The position numbers were made by a program, and so were the translations under genes. Under the pieces are notes generated by a model, which did no database searches, was not told where the DNA came from, and worked only from the letters and a program-made list of their open reading frames with translations. Below are positions 45,542 through 53,599 of a stretch of DNA of 64,000 nucleotides, piece after piece; within the stretch, counting starts at the first letter, position 1; each line of letters opens with the position of its first letter. Origin of the DNA: Vibrio crassostreae 9ZC13 (lineage in GTDB: Bacteria; Pseudomonadota; Gammaproteobacteria; Enterobacterales; Vibrionaceae); contig NZ_AJYZ02000019.1 of assembly GCF_000272045.2 (NCBI RefSeq), positions 1,810,704-1,874,703 on the forward strand, written 5' to 3'.

Positions 45542-45745
45542 TTAGTTGTTTAGAGTTGAAATCGATTCAACGTTAGAAGAGGAATCAAATCGAACGTTGA
45601 CCAACACATTTTCACGTTCGAAAGTCACATCATCAAAGTCAGTCGTTGCGATCTTAAATCCATTTCTTGCGAATAAACTCGTCACCGTTGTTCGTTGTTT
45701 CTGTTCCATACCGCATGTCAGTAGTTCGTTCATCGTGATCTTCAT
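45542..45745 (-). CDS. Small hypothetical protein, 67 residues
   Basis: A 67-residue acidic soluble protein (NELLTCGMEQKQRTTVTSLF at residues 6-25, FDDVTFERENVLVNVRFDSS later). There is no clear ribosome binding site for Met1, and Met5 is an alternative start. The alternating hydrophobic strand pattern near the end looks like a real small alpha-beta fold. No family recognised. The overlapping frame on the plus strand (45546-45752) has less protein character. Confidence 0.5.
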   Translation of the reverse strand: MKITMNELLTCGMEQKQRTTVTSLFARNGFKIATTDFDDVTFERENVLVNVRFDSSSNVESISTLNN

Positions 45746-45992
45746 TAGGTAACCGTGTGCATAGTGTAAGCGTACAGACTCTACATTATGAGATCAATTG
45801 CTTAATCGATAAGCTATATTGATATGTTCAATTGAGTGATTCAGGTATTTAAAAGCCGGATGGATAGTGGGCAAGGGAGTTATGCGACCTATGACAAGTG
45901 GAGCGTTATGTGACCACTGTTCAGCATTCCTTTAACACGAAGTTTGTCGCAAAAATCGCGTTGAAATAAGTGGTTACAAAGCAGGAGGAATT

Positions 45993-46055
45993 ATGCCCGC
46001 CGTTTGGTATGTTTGGTCGGTTATTGGAAATATTATCGGCCTATATCTCACTTAA
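45993..46055 (+). CDS. Candidate 20-residue hydrophobic peptide
   Basis: ATG 45993 is preceded, with 4 bases between, by AGGAGGAA, one of the best ribosome binding sites in the window. It reads MPAVWYVWSVIGNIIGLYLT, then TAA at 46053-46055: hydrophobic and long enough for a single short membrane helix. It could be a small membrane protein or a leader peptide for the gene 200 bases downstream. No homologue is known to me. Confidence 0.4.
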   Translation: MPAVWYVWSVIGNIIGLYLT

Positions 46056-46261
46056 CTAAAGTACATCGATTTACGATGAGTAGACTCCTCAATAAGCCTT
46101 CTTTTTATTTGAATTTTATATGCTAAGTGGTTTTGTTATAATTGTTATTAATTGCATAGGCTTGATTTTAATATTGGTTTGATTTATAAAACAAGCATTC
46201 GTTCATTAACTTCATGATTATATTAGTTTTTACTAACCTTTAAATAACATGGAGAAAGGCG

Positions 46262-46687
46262 ATGAATAAGAACCAAACACGCAACAGGTTAGCGAATTTA
46301 GTGCGACTTCGTAGGTCATACAAAGCATCAGACTTTCTGGTGGGTTCTGATGAACTCCGAGTTAAAAAAGATGTGTATAGCTTACGTAAAATCAAACAGT
46401 TAGAAATTCGTCAATTGGGTCTTAAAGAAAACGCAATCAATATCGTTTCGTTGGCTTTAGTCCTCTCGGCGGCGACTTGGGCATTTGTTCCTCAGTTCGG
46501 TTTACCAATGCTTGCACTGACCTTTATTTTGGCGTTTGTTACATGGCGACGATATGAGTTGCGTGCAGAGTTTAAAGGGGCCGATGAAACTGGCGACCAT
46601 TGGGTTTCCGTGGCGCGCGGTTGTACTCGAGAAGAGTTCAAAGTATTGAAAAACGTTGAATTGGCTTTACGCGATCAGCTGTCTTAG
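46262..46687 (+). CDS. Hypothetical membrane protein, two helices
   Basis: A 141-residue protein with a basic N-terminus (residues 1-55), two hydrophobic helices (about 58-77 and 79-95), and a cytoplasmic tail with EFKVLKNVELALRDQL. GGAGAAAGG precedes the ATG. The layout (short cytoplasmic beta-type segment, helix pair, short tail) is like DUF6232-type small membrane proteins, but I cannot name a family. It is a single gene with its own terminator. Confidence 0.7.
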   Translation: MNKNQTRNRLANLVRLRRSYKASDFLVGSDELRVKKDVYSLRKIKQLEIRQLGLKENAINIVSLALVLSAATWAFVPQFGLPMLALTFILAFVTWRRYELRAEFKGADETGDHWVSVARGCTREEFKVLKNVELALRDQLS

Positions 46688-46741
46688 TGGCTAGATCTGT
46701 TAAGGTTAAGGTCTTATAAGCGTTAAGCTCCCATAATCAAC

Positions 46742-46770
46742 AAGGCTCGTCATTGTATGGCGAGCTTTTT
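46742..46770 (+). terminator. Intrinsic terminator
   Basis: Stem AAGGCTCGTCAT / ATGGCGAGCTTT (one G-T and a mismatch), loop of 3-4 bases, ending in TTTTT, about 55 bases after the membrane protein gene. Confidence 0.75.
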
Positions 46771-46905
46771 ATTTTCTGAAAAACACAGGTAGTGCAGGTT
46801 ACTTTGAGAGGCCAATGCTTATATGTGTAATGGGGGTTGATATGAATCTTAAGTCACGGCGTTTTTGATGCTCTTTGTGGTTTTGAATATAGGGAGAGGG
46901 TGGAA

Positions 46906-47718
46906 ATGAATACACGAGTCAGTGAGAGTTCTTTTAAAAGGCTCATCCAGTTAGTTGGTTGTGTTTTGATTATAGTGTTGAGCAATAGTCGACTCTCCAA
47001 TGCTCAAAGCATCGAGTTTCCTACTTGTGTACAGAGCGAGGTTTTGAATACAGAAATCCACCTTTATGTTGATGAATCGGTGTTAGATGAATATTCCAAA
47101 GCATTTATAGCCTCTAAAATAGCGACATGGGAAAGCTATTCGAATCTGGTGTTAAAAAACTCCTGCGTCCCTATGACGAGAAAAGTCACTAAGGTGACTT
47201 ATACGTCTGAAATCGACAGCCTTTGGTTTCAAGATTTGGGCGCAGCAGAGAGGTTATTAAAACTCTCGATGGAAGAACCGATTCCAGAAACAACAGAAGA
47301 CGGCGTCCCCATTTTTACTGGGATAGTATTTTCTAATTATAATTTTAGCTTTGAGTCTGATTATTGTGGTATGTCTTCTTCGGTATCCTACTTTTTTTCT
47401 TTAGCGATAAACTGCCCTGATTACTTAATGGAGCATGAAATTGGCCATTTAAGTGGTGCTAATCATGACTATAAAACGTTATTGAAAGATTTTGATAGTA
47501 TAGAAAGTTACATTTCTGGAACGTATCCAAGAGCTCCTCAATATTCCTTCGGTACAATTTGTGCTGACAGAGGCACAGTGATGTCTTATGAGCGAGATGT
47601 TATACCTGCATATTCCAGCCCGGACATCAGAGTAGATGGCACAAAGTGCGGGGATAGCAAATACCACAATAATGCGAGAGTGCTTAGAGAGTTCGCACAA
47701 GCTTATTTAACCCCATGA
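46906..47718 (+). CDS. Secreted metzincin-type zinc metalloprotease
   Basis: A 270-residue exported protein. The zinc site is H177-E178-x-x-H181-x-x-G184-x-x-H187-D (HEIGHLSGANHD), the extended HExxHxxGxxHD motif of reprolysin-like metzincins, and a Met-turn follows at M226 (GTVMSY). A hydrophobic segment (residues 13-28) forms the signal or anchor, and seven cysteines in the mature chain suggest disulfides. The ATG at 46906 has GGGAGAGGG before it; an upstream GTG is also possible. Length and lack of a pro-domain differ from secreted Vibrio metalloproteases of the thermolysin type, so this is a different family. Substrate unknown. Confidence 0.82.
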   Translation: MNTRVSESSFKRLIQLVGCVLIIVLSNSRLSNAQSIEFPTCVQSEVLNTEIHLYVDESVLDEYSKAFIASKIATWESYSNLVLKNSCVPMTRKVTKVTYTSEIDSLWFQDLGAAERLLKLSMEEPIPETTEDGVPIFTGIVFSNYNFSFESDYCGMSSSVSYFFSLAINCPDYLMEHEIGHLSGANHDYKTLLKDFDSIESYISGTYPRAPQYSFGTICADRGTVMSYERDVIPAYSSPDIRVDGTKCGDSKYHNNARVLREFAQAYLTP

Positions 47719-47864
47719 TTGCCTAGCTGCTAGATTGGTAGTCATCCGATTTAGTTACTTTATTATTAATGGTTATTATGAGATTACTAGCTGTTGTGGT
47801 CGAGATTAATCCCTCTAGAAGTTAGACCAAGAACCAAACTTAAGCACCAAACCAAGGAGAGAAA

Positions 47865-48386
47865 ATGCAGGTAAGTATTAGGCCCGCCATGCCAAGCGAA
47901 TTGGCAGCCATTTATTCCTTGGTTATCTCAAACGATGAGTGGACGAAGTTTAACGGCCCTTATTTTCCATACTCACCGCCATCACTAGAAGAGTTTGAAA
48001 GCCGTTCGTTTCAACGGTTACTCAATGGATCCGACTTACAGTTGGTGGTTGTAGACGATGTGCCTGTAGGAACCGTCAGTTGTTATTGGGAGTGTGAAGA
48101 GACACGTTGGCTTGAAGTCGGAGTAGTCATTTATAACTCCGACTATTGGGGGAAGGGTATTGCTGCGTTAGCTCTTCCTCTTTGGGTATCTTACCTATTC
48201 GAAAACAAGCAGATAGAGCGTGTCGGTTTAACCACTTGGTCGGGTAATCCGCGGATGATGTCACTAGCTCTTAAATTAGGCTTCCAGCAAGAAGCTAGGC
48301 TAAGAAAAGTGCGTTATTACCAAGGCGAGTATTATGACTCGATTAAGTATGGTCTATTGCGTTCTGAGTGGCTGGAAAGCAAATAG
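47865..48386 (+). CDS. GNAT-family N-acetyltransferase (RimJ/RimL-like)
   Basis: A 173-residue GNAT enzyme that transfers the acetyl group from acetyl-CoA to an amine. Motif A is seen as YWGKGIAALALPLWVSYLF (the CoA pyrophosphate loop), and motif B as ERVGLTTWSGNPRMMSLALKLGF. The tail EARLRKVRYYQGEYYDSIKYGLLRSEW is typical of RimJ/RimL relatives that acetylate protein N-termini or small molecules. GGAGAG precedes the ATG. It is the first of three GNAT genes within 2.2 kb; the target is unknown. Confidence 0.85.
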   Translation: MQVSIRPAMPSELAAIYSLVISNDEWTKFNGPYFPYSPPSLEEFESRSFQRLLNGSDLQLVVVDDVPVGTVSCYWECEETRWLEVGVVIYNSDYWGKGIAALALPLWVSYLFENKQIERVGLTTWSGNPRMMSLALKLGFQQEARLRKVRYYQGEYYDSIKYGLLRSEWLESK

Positions 48387-48509
48387 CCATAATTTGAGTT
48401 AGCTTGTTGTTTTACTGAACTTTATAAGTCGTGGAGTTCAAAGTAGTCACTTGTGATCTTTAAATCTAAGACGGGCGTATTTCTTCCAGTTTATTAAGGA
48501 AGAGTATGC

Positions 48510-48761
48510 ATGATGCTATCTAAAGAGAATGAATCAAGAATTATCGAAATGGCGTGGGAAGACAGAACGCCGTTTGAAGCAATAGAACTGCAATTTGGTT
48601 TAAATGAATCGGAAGTGATTCGTTTTATGCGTAGCCATCTCAAGCTTGGCAGTTTTAAGCTGTGGCGTTCACGTGTTTCTGGGCGCTCGACCAAGCATGT
48701 AAAACTACGCAGTTCGGACGTTTCGAGAGGTTATTGTCCGACTCAATACAAGCACCGCTAG
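48510..48761 (+). CDS. TIGR03643 (DUF2805) family protein
   Basis: An 83-residue basic protein of family TIGR03643. The family pattern is strong: RIIEMAWEDRTPFEAIELQF, NESEVIRFMRSHLKLGSFKLWR and RVSGRSTKHVKL. The N-terminal half looks like a helix-turn-helix, so nucleic acid binding is possible. Two ATGs are adjacent at the start. The function is unknown; in other bacteria the family often lies near light-related genes, and a BLUF receptor is 3 kb away. Confidence 0.87.
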   Translation: MMLSKENESRIIEMAWEDRTPFEAIELQFGLNESEVIRFMRSHLKLGSFKLWRSRVSGRSTKHVKLRSSDVSRGYCPTQYKHR

Positions 48762-48821
48762 ATAGGGACTTATTTAGTCAGCCCAAATGACATTTGATTG
48801 TGGAACAAGAAAGGTGGCGCA

Positions 48822-48899
48822 ATGCACTGGACGCACAAAGACCCTCGTAATCATCACACTCATGGTTGGTTGAAGCATAACGGGAAAGTATACGAGTAA
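48822..48899 (+). CDS. Candidate 25-residue His-rich peptide
   Basis: ATG 48822 to TAA 48897-48899 with AAAGGTGG 5 bases before the start. The peptide (MHWTHKDPRNHHTHGWLKH, then NGKVYE) has six histidines and three tryptophan or tyrosine residues. It may be a real small protein or a fragment of something longer. No family known to me. Confidence 0.35.
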   Translation: MHWTHKDPRNHHTHGWLKHNGKVYE

Positions 48900-48949
48900 A
48901 CACCTCCGAGACTTTTCCCTTCAAGGCTATAAGATAAAAAGGAATTTTG

Positions 48950-49486
48950 ATGTTTAAGCTGGAAACTGACAGGTTGATTCTTCGAGATATGAGTATCGAA
49001 GACGAGTGTGCCTTTGTTGCGATCTCTCAAGACGCAAAGTATCAGCGTTTCTATGATGAAAGTGATTGCGAACCTAACAAATATCGAGAGCTAACTCAGT
49101 TGTTTGTTGCATAGGCTTTGGAAGTACCACGCCAGTCCTATCAACTAGCGGTTGAAAGCAAAGATTCGGGGAAGTTTATTGGAACCGTTTGTTTACGTCT
49201 TGAACGCGATAAACAAGCTTCAATGGGCTGTGCTTTATCGAGGGAAACTCAGGGAAAAGGGCTTTCTATAGAAGCATCTGAAGCCCTCGCTGATTTTGGT
49301 TTCTCAGAGTTAGGCATACACCGTATCTACGCCGAAACCATCAGCAAGAACTTGGCTGCGATTAAATTATGTAAGTCACTGGGAATGAAACAAGAAGCGT
49401 GTTTTAAAGCTCATCGATTCTTCAAAGGTCAATGGTGGGATACAGTTGTGTTGGCGGTTGTTCGATCTGATTGGGGAAAGGCTTAG
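48950..49486 (+). pseudogene. GNAT acetyltransferase interrupted by an in-frame TAG
   Basis: The 178-codon GNAT gene starts with MFKLETDRLILRDMSIED and continues in the same frame through a TAG at 49112-49114, after residue 54, into EVPRQSYQLAVESKDSGKFIG and a normal GNAT core (TQGKGLSIEASEALADFGF and IHRIYAETISKNLAAIKLCKSLGM). The rest of the frame is intact to 49486. A CAG (Gln) to TAG change would explain it in one step. No frameshift is seen. The downstream part has no good start of its own, so the gene is probably dead, unless the stop is read through or is a sequencing error. Confidence 0.85.
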
Positions 49487-49488
49487 TG

Positions 49489-50022
49489 ATGGAAAGTGAA
49501 AGGCTCAAATTAACCCCTCCATCATTAAAATACAGCGAAGAGATGTGTGAGGTGATAAATGAGTGCAAGGCCGAGTTTTCCCCATTCTTACCTTGGGTTT
49601 CTGATTCTCTAACTAAAGAGCAGCTAGAACTTAACATTCAAGATGCTACCAATAATTTCGCCAACTTTACTGGCGAGTTCTGGTTCAATATTATTGAAAA
49701 GCAAACAGGGGCATTTATCGGGGCTATTGGCTTTATGATCAGAGACGATACTGTCCCTTACTTTGAAATCGGCTACTGGTTGCAAACATCAAAAACGGGC
49801 TTGGGTTACGTGAGTGAAGCTGTCCGAATTATCGAAGAATATGCATTCACTCAAAAAGGTGCGAAAAGAGTCGAAATTAGGATGGCAGGCTCGAATCTTA
49901 AAAGTCAGGCCGTGGCCAAACGATGTGGCTATCAACTTGAAGATCGCTTAGCCAATGATCGACGTTTGCCATCAGGATATATGGACAGCACGCTCGTTTA
50001 CGCCAAAATAAGCCAGTCTTAA
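49489..50022 (+). CDS. GNAT-family N-acetyltransferase (RimJ/RimL-like)
   Basis: A 177-residue GNAT enzyme of the RimJ/RimL type. It begins MESERLKLTPPSLKYSEEM, has the CoA loop in YWLQTSKTGLGYVSEAVRII, and ends with the motif B phrase VEIRMAGSNLKSQAVAKRCGY. ATG 49489 lies 2 bases after the broken GNAT gene, with GGGGAAAGG before it, and is preferred to an upstream in-frame GTG inside that gene. The two genes were probably an operon before the nonsense change. The target is unknown. Confidence 0.87.
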   Translation: MESERLKLTPPSLKYSEEMCEVINECKAEFSPFLPWVSDSLTKEQLELNIQDATNNFANFTGEFWFNIIEKQTGAFIGAIGFMIRDDTVPYFEIGYWLQTSKTGLGYVSEAVRIIEEYAFTQKGAKRVEIRMAGSNLKSQAVAKRCGYQLEDRLANDRRLPSGYMDSTLVYAKISQS

Positions 50023-50109
50023 ATGTGTGCTGTTGATTCTTAATGTGTGGCACTTTTATTGACAGAAACCGTAAATTCCCAAGTACTCTGAAAGACCAAC
50101 ATTTAGCGC

Positions 50110-50631
50110 TTAGTTATCCGGCTCATCGTCTACAGTGACGTCACCATTCATTGAGTTGTAGTCAATGGAAATTCCCGGTACGACTCGATAATGATAGATA
50201 CACTGATCCGTCTGTATATATTCAGCAATGTAGTCGGTTTCTTCTGGTGAATTGAAACTTGAAATACTAGGTGGATCGAGGAGCAGTGCGCCCCATACCG
50301 AAATGCAATCTTCAGCGTTATCTAATCTTGGAGATTCTTCAGGTAAGTGCCATTGCTGGGCTGGATATCCCCATTCATTGAAGTCAAGCTGGCCGGTCGC
50401 GGAGTCATCATAGATAGGGACATTCGTGGAAGCACCACCACCGTTTGAGGTTAAATTTTTTGAATAGGCAAGATCGACCCCTGTTTTAAAAGAAGCACCA
50501 GTACCTTTAACGACTGCAATATGAGAATCGGTACTTACGTTGAGGAACCTTGGAGCGGCAGTGACGGCGAGTATTCCAAGGATCACAATAACGACAACAA
50601 GCTCAATAAGTGTAAAACCGTTCTTTTTCAT
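50110..50631 (-). CDS. Orphan type IV prepilin-like protein (MSHA-type)
   Basis: A 173-residue prepilin. The leader MKKNG is cut before Phe6 by a PilD-type peptidase: G-FTLIELVVVIVILGILAV shows glutamate at +5 and the standard N-terminal helix, most like the MshA/MshB group (AVTAAPRFLNVS). The globular domain has two cysteines (near 109 and 142). AGAGGTG precedes the ATG. No other pilus assembly gene is next to it, so it depends on machinery elsewhere. It could be a minor pilin of the MSHA pilus or a type II secretion pseudopilin. Confidence 0.87.
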   Translation of the reverse strand: MKKNGFTLIELVVVIVILGILAVTAAPRFLNVSTDSHIAVVKGTGASFKTGVDLAYSKNLTSNGGGASTNVPIYDDSATGQLDFNEWGYPAQQWHLPEESPRLDNAEDCISVWGALLLDPPSISSFNSPEETDYIAEYIQTDQCIYHYRVVPGISIDYNSMNGDVTVDDEPDN

Positions 50632-50817
50632 TTATCACCTCTTTTTAAGGTCGCTAGTATGCATTATAAGTTACTATTACCAAAGGGAATGTCCTTGTTT
50701 TAGTGGTAATTTAAATGCTCAATAATGAATGTTGTGATTAAGGTAACTTATATTTTATAAATCCCATGCGTATGGTTTAAGTACTGTGTATCTCACTTTG
50801 ATATTAATTTTAGTTCT

Positions 50818-51498
50818 ATGAAGGTTTTGCAATTAATGAATATCGTTGAAACGGTAAAGCTTCATCTTTCAGACGTTGGTTATCCAGAGGCTAGTGTTAA
50901 AACAGGGCAGGTTCGATCTATATCGGCGCTCGTTTTTAAAACCATCAAAAATAAAGATATCTCTAATGTTTTGTCCCTGTGTACTCAATTGCTTGAAGAA
51001 AGGGATTGGGCGTTAGGTGTTATTGCTTACGACTGGGCATTTAGAGTAAGAAAACAATATTCGAAAGAAACGTTTCCAATCTTTGAGCATTGGTTAATGG
51101 AGTATGTCACTGACTGGAATGATTGTGATGACTTCTGCACTCATGCGTTTGGTGAGTTACTGTCTCAATACAATGAGTTGTTCGAACTCACAACCAAATG
51201 GGTCGAGCATTCAAATTTTGCTGTACGTAGAGCTGCTGCTGTCATCTTAATTTATCCGATCAATCAGAATCGATACTCAGCGTGGGCTCCGCTTTGTGTA
51301 GCAGACCTATTGCTAGAAGATGGACATGACCTCGTGCAGAAAGGATATGGTTGGATGCTTAAAGTCCTAAGTAAAAAGGAACCTCAACAGGTTATTGGTT
51401 ATTTAAACGCTAAGCATGCCGCAATACCAAGAGTTGCTTTTCGCTACGCGATTGAAAAGTTGGACGATAAAACTAAGCGAGAGTTAATGTTACTTTAA
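50818..51498 (+). CDS. AlkD-like DNA alkylation repair protein
   Basis: A 226-residue all-helical HEAT-like repeat protein of the AlkD family (PF08713), DNA glycosylases that remove N3- and N7-alkyl purines. The catalytic region is seen as DWNDCDDFCTHAFGELL (Trp/Asp pair), and the conserved Arg as FAVRRAAAV. EERDWALGVIAYDWAF and KGYGWMLK also match the family. The ATG at 50836 (after AAGG) is an alternative start. It is a single gene with a long AT-rich promoter region. Activity is inferred from the motif. Confidence 0.83.
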   Translation: MKVLQLMNIVETVKLHLSDVGYPEASVKTGQVRSISALVFKTIKNKDISNVLSLCTQLLEERDWALGVIAYDWAFRVRKQYSKETFPIFEHWLMEYVTDWNDCDDFCTHAFGELLSQYNELFELTTKWVEHSNFAVRRAAAVILIYPINQNRYSAWAPLCVADLLLEDGHDLVQKGYGWMLKVLSKKEPQQVIGYLNAKHAAIPRVAFRYAIEKLDDKTKRELMLL

Positions 51499-51569
51499 CC
51501 ACTGGCACTCCTCAAATCATCATCAGAATCCGGTGTGATTAATTATAACGATTAAAATAGGAACCCAAG

Positions 51570-52331
51570 GTGCAAGAACAAACTAGAGGACTCGATCGAG
51601 AAGGGTTCATTCAAAATCTTTATTCGCCAAAGAACATTGCGACTGAATTTCAAGAAGTGGTGTCAGCAGTCGTTGATTCGCTGCTAAGAGAACTTCCAGG
51701 TCAAGTTGATGGTATCTACTTGTATGGAAGCGTGCCTAGAGGAACGGCCATTGTTGGTCGCTCTGATTTGGATGTTTCTATCGTACTCGCTACGCCTGTT
51801 GGTCAGAGAGAAAAGGAAGTATTTAACCTACTTTCCGGCACCATACCCCAAACCTATCCGCAAGTGACCAAGCTTGATATCGATCCTGGCTTCCTGCGGG
51901 ATGTTCTGCAACCCACGGAAAAGTATCACTGGCACTTTTGGATCAAGCATTGCTGCTGTTGTGTTTGGGGGAATGATCTATCTATAAAGTTTCCACGATA
52001 TAAGCCCAGCAATGAAATAGCCCAAGCTCTTAATGGCGATTTATCGACTTTTCTTAAGCAAATGCCCTCGAGTTTCAAAACAATGACTGATGCGGATATC
52101 GTTAAGGTAATTGGTAAAAAGTTAGTGCGAGCGGCGTATTATTTTGTGGCTGAGCAAGACGGCAGCTGGTACACCAACCTGAGCCAGTGTGCTGCAGTCG
52201 CCAAGCGCTATTACTCCAATCAAAGCGACGATATTGAGCTAGCTCATCAATACGCTCTCGGAAATTTGATATCTAAAACAGAAGCTTTTGAATTGTATGA
52301 AAGGCTGAGTAAAAAGCTTGTTGTAAATTAA
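51570..52331 (+). CDS. Nucleotidyltransferase-domain protein
   Basis: A 253-residue protein with an N-terminal NTP_transf_2 (polymerase-beta) domain: YLYGSVPRGTAIVGRSDLDVSIV (GS...G...SDxD) holds the two metal-binding aspartates, and a third candidate acid is in KLDIDPG. The C-terminal half is helical (KLVRAAYYFVAEQ), like the antibiotic adenylyltransferase or KNTase group. An unusual HCCCCVWG stretch follows the catalytic part. GTG is the start. No antitoxin partner lies beside it. Its substrate is unknown. Confidence 0.82.
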   Translation: MQEQTRGLDREGFIQNLYSPKNIATEFQEVVSAVVDSLLRELPGQVDGIYLYGSVPRGTAIVGRSDLDVSIVLATPVGQREKEVFNLLSGTIPQTYPQVTKLDIDPGFLRDVLQPTEKYHWHFWIKHCCCCVWGNDLSIKFPRYKPSNEIAQALNGDLSTFLKQMPSSFKTMTDADIVKVIGKKLVRAAYYFVAEQDGSWYTNLSQCAAVAKRYYSNQSDDIELAHQYALGNLISKTEAFELYERLSKKLVVN

Positions 52332-52392
52332 GCATTAACACAAGCTAGAACAACAAACTTAACTACCTTTGTAACGGCTTTAGGAAAATTAG

Positions 52393-52785
52393 ATGGATGT
52401 CCACGAGTGTGTCTCTTTTATCTTGCTGAACGAATCACAAGTATTGCTAGAAAAGCGTAGTGAGTCTAGGGAGACCGATCCCGGTTTAATCACTATACCT
52501 GGCGGCCATATTGAACACGGTGAAAACCTGGTTCAGACACTCTTTCGTGAGCTCGATGAAGAGCTTAATGTTGTTCCGATTGATTACCAATACTTGTGTT
52601 CGCTTTACCATCCTACGAAGGAACTTCAGTTGATTCATTATTTTATCGTGAGTGACTGGAAAGGAGATATCACCGCTCAAGAGACTGATGATGTTAAGTG
52701 GTATTCACTAGGTTCAGCTCCTGTTGGTATAGCAGGCGATGGTATTGCTTTGAAAGAAGTAGAGCGCGTGGGTAGGTATCTTTAG
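52393..52785 (+). CDS. Nudix hydrolase
   Basis: A 130-residue pyrophosphohydrolase. The Nudix box G-x5-E-x7-RE-x2-EE is complete: GGHIEHGENLVQTLFRELDEEL near residues 37-58, with the metal-binding Glu residues in REL-DEE. It lies 61 bases downstream of the nucleotidyltransferase gene in the same direction and may be cotranscribed. Substrate cannot be told from sequence. Confidence 0.88.
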   Translation: MDVHECVSFILLNESQVLLEKRSESRETDPGLITIPGGHIEHGENLVQTLFRELDEELNVVPIDYQYLCSLYHPTKELQLIHYFIVSDWKGDITAQETDDVKWYSLGSAPVGIAGDGIALKEVERVGRYL

Positions 52786-52835
52786 TTTGGATTCGATAAG
52801 ATGTTTTGGACGTTTTTTGAGGGCTCAAAAACGGT

Positions 52836-52866
52836 GAAACCCCGATGTTGGTAGCATCGGGGTTTC
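52836..52866. terminator. Strong hairpin between nudix gene and rplY
   Basis: A 12-13 bp GC-rich stem (GAAACCCCGATG / CATCGGGGTTTC) lies between the convergent Nudix gene and rplY. T-runs are poor on the plus strand and moderate on the minus strand; it is probably the rplY terminator. Confidence 0.7.
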
Positions 52867-52953
52867 GAATTTCTAGATTTCTCGACTGGTAAGATCGATT
52901 ATCTTTTCTATGCAGAAGGCTGGATTAATCCAATCTTATTCCTTGGTAGGGAA

Positions 52954-53232
52954 TTAGATGCGGATGAAGTCCATGTGCTCAACTTTTGGCTTGAACGCGT
53001 GACGTTGAACGTCTTGTGGCTTAACCTTAACTTCTGCGCCGTCAATCAGTAGAGTGATTGCTTCGTAGAATTCAGGCTTGTCCATTTGGTTGATCACGTC
53101 AGCGTGAACAAGTTCGATAGCTACAGCTTCAGCTTCGCCACCGTAGATTACAGCTGGGAATTTACCAGCGTGACGTAGGCGGCGGCTCGCACCTTTACCT
53201 AGTTCAGTACGTACTACTGCTTCAAATTTCAT
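52954..53232 (-). CDS. rplY: 50S ribosomal protein L25
   Basis: A 92-residue ribosomal protein L25 that binds 5S rRNA. Family segments are plain: [59 protein letters not shown]. The length is that of the short gamma-proteobacterial form without a CTC-type tail. It is a single gene with a GC-rich hairpin downstream. In E. coli rplY is followed by radD (yejH), rsuA and bcr; here the three are about 5 kb away on the other side of an insertion. Confidence 0.97.
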   Translation of the reverse strand: MKFEAVVRTELGKGASRRLRHAGKFPAVIYGGEAEAVAIELVHADVINQMDKPEFYEAITLLIDGAEVKVKPQDVQRHAFKPKVEHMDFIRI

Positions 53233-53599
53233 AGTTTTACTCTCAAATTAGTAAAAATTAACTTCACACCTCAATGCGACCTTGAGTGTGTGGTAATGCT
53301 TAAACATAAAAGTTCATGCTTAAGCGAGCGCGGATACTAACATCACATTCCAATATGAGCAAGTCAGAAGCCCATCTCAAAGTGAATTTCCTTCGATAAT
53401 GGGTTCGTTTGGAGATAAAACGTTCGCTAACGCTTGTTTAGCGCATTTTACTCCCTTTTACATCGCAATCCTTATCTATTTATATCACTGCTAAATCATC
53501 AAGTTAATGAACGGAAAATGAATGTTTGCCTAAGACTTGGTTAAGTCTTAGTTCGTTAATCTTAGTGTCAATTAAACAGCAGAATGAATAGGTGAAAAT
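53233..53599. other. Intergenic region between rplY and glycosyltransferase gene
   Basis: About 370 bases between divergent genes, with the rplY promoter and leader on the minus strand and the promoter of the glycosyltransferase gene on the plus strand. No gene, riboswitch or operator was recognised. Confidence 0.5.

Noticed and set aside
46262..52785. Integron cassette array, because many small solitary genes lie on one strand
   Set aside because: The gaps between genes were read for attC sites (imperfect palindromes with RYYYAAC / GTTRRRY ends). None was seen; gaps have varied promoters and no repeated element, and one gene is inverted.
51570..52785. Toxin-antitoxin pair (nucleotidyltransferase with HEPN or MNT-type partner)
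   Set aside because: The nucleotidyltransferase is 253 residues with its own helical C-terminal half, and its neighbour is a Nudix hydrolase, not a HEPN protein.
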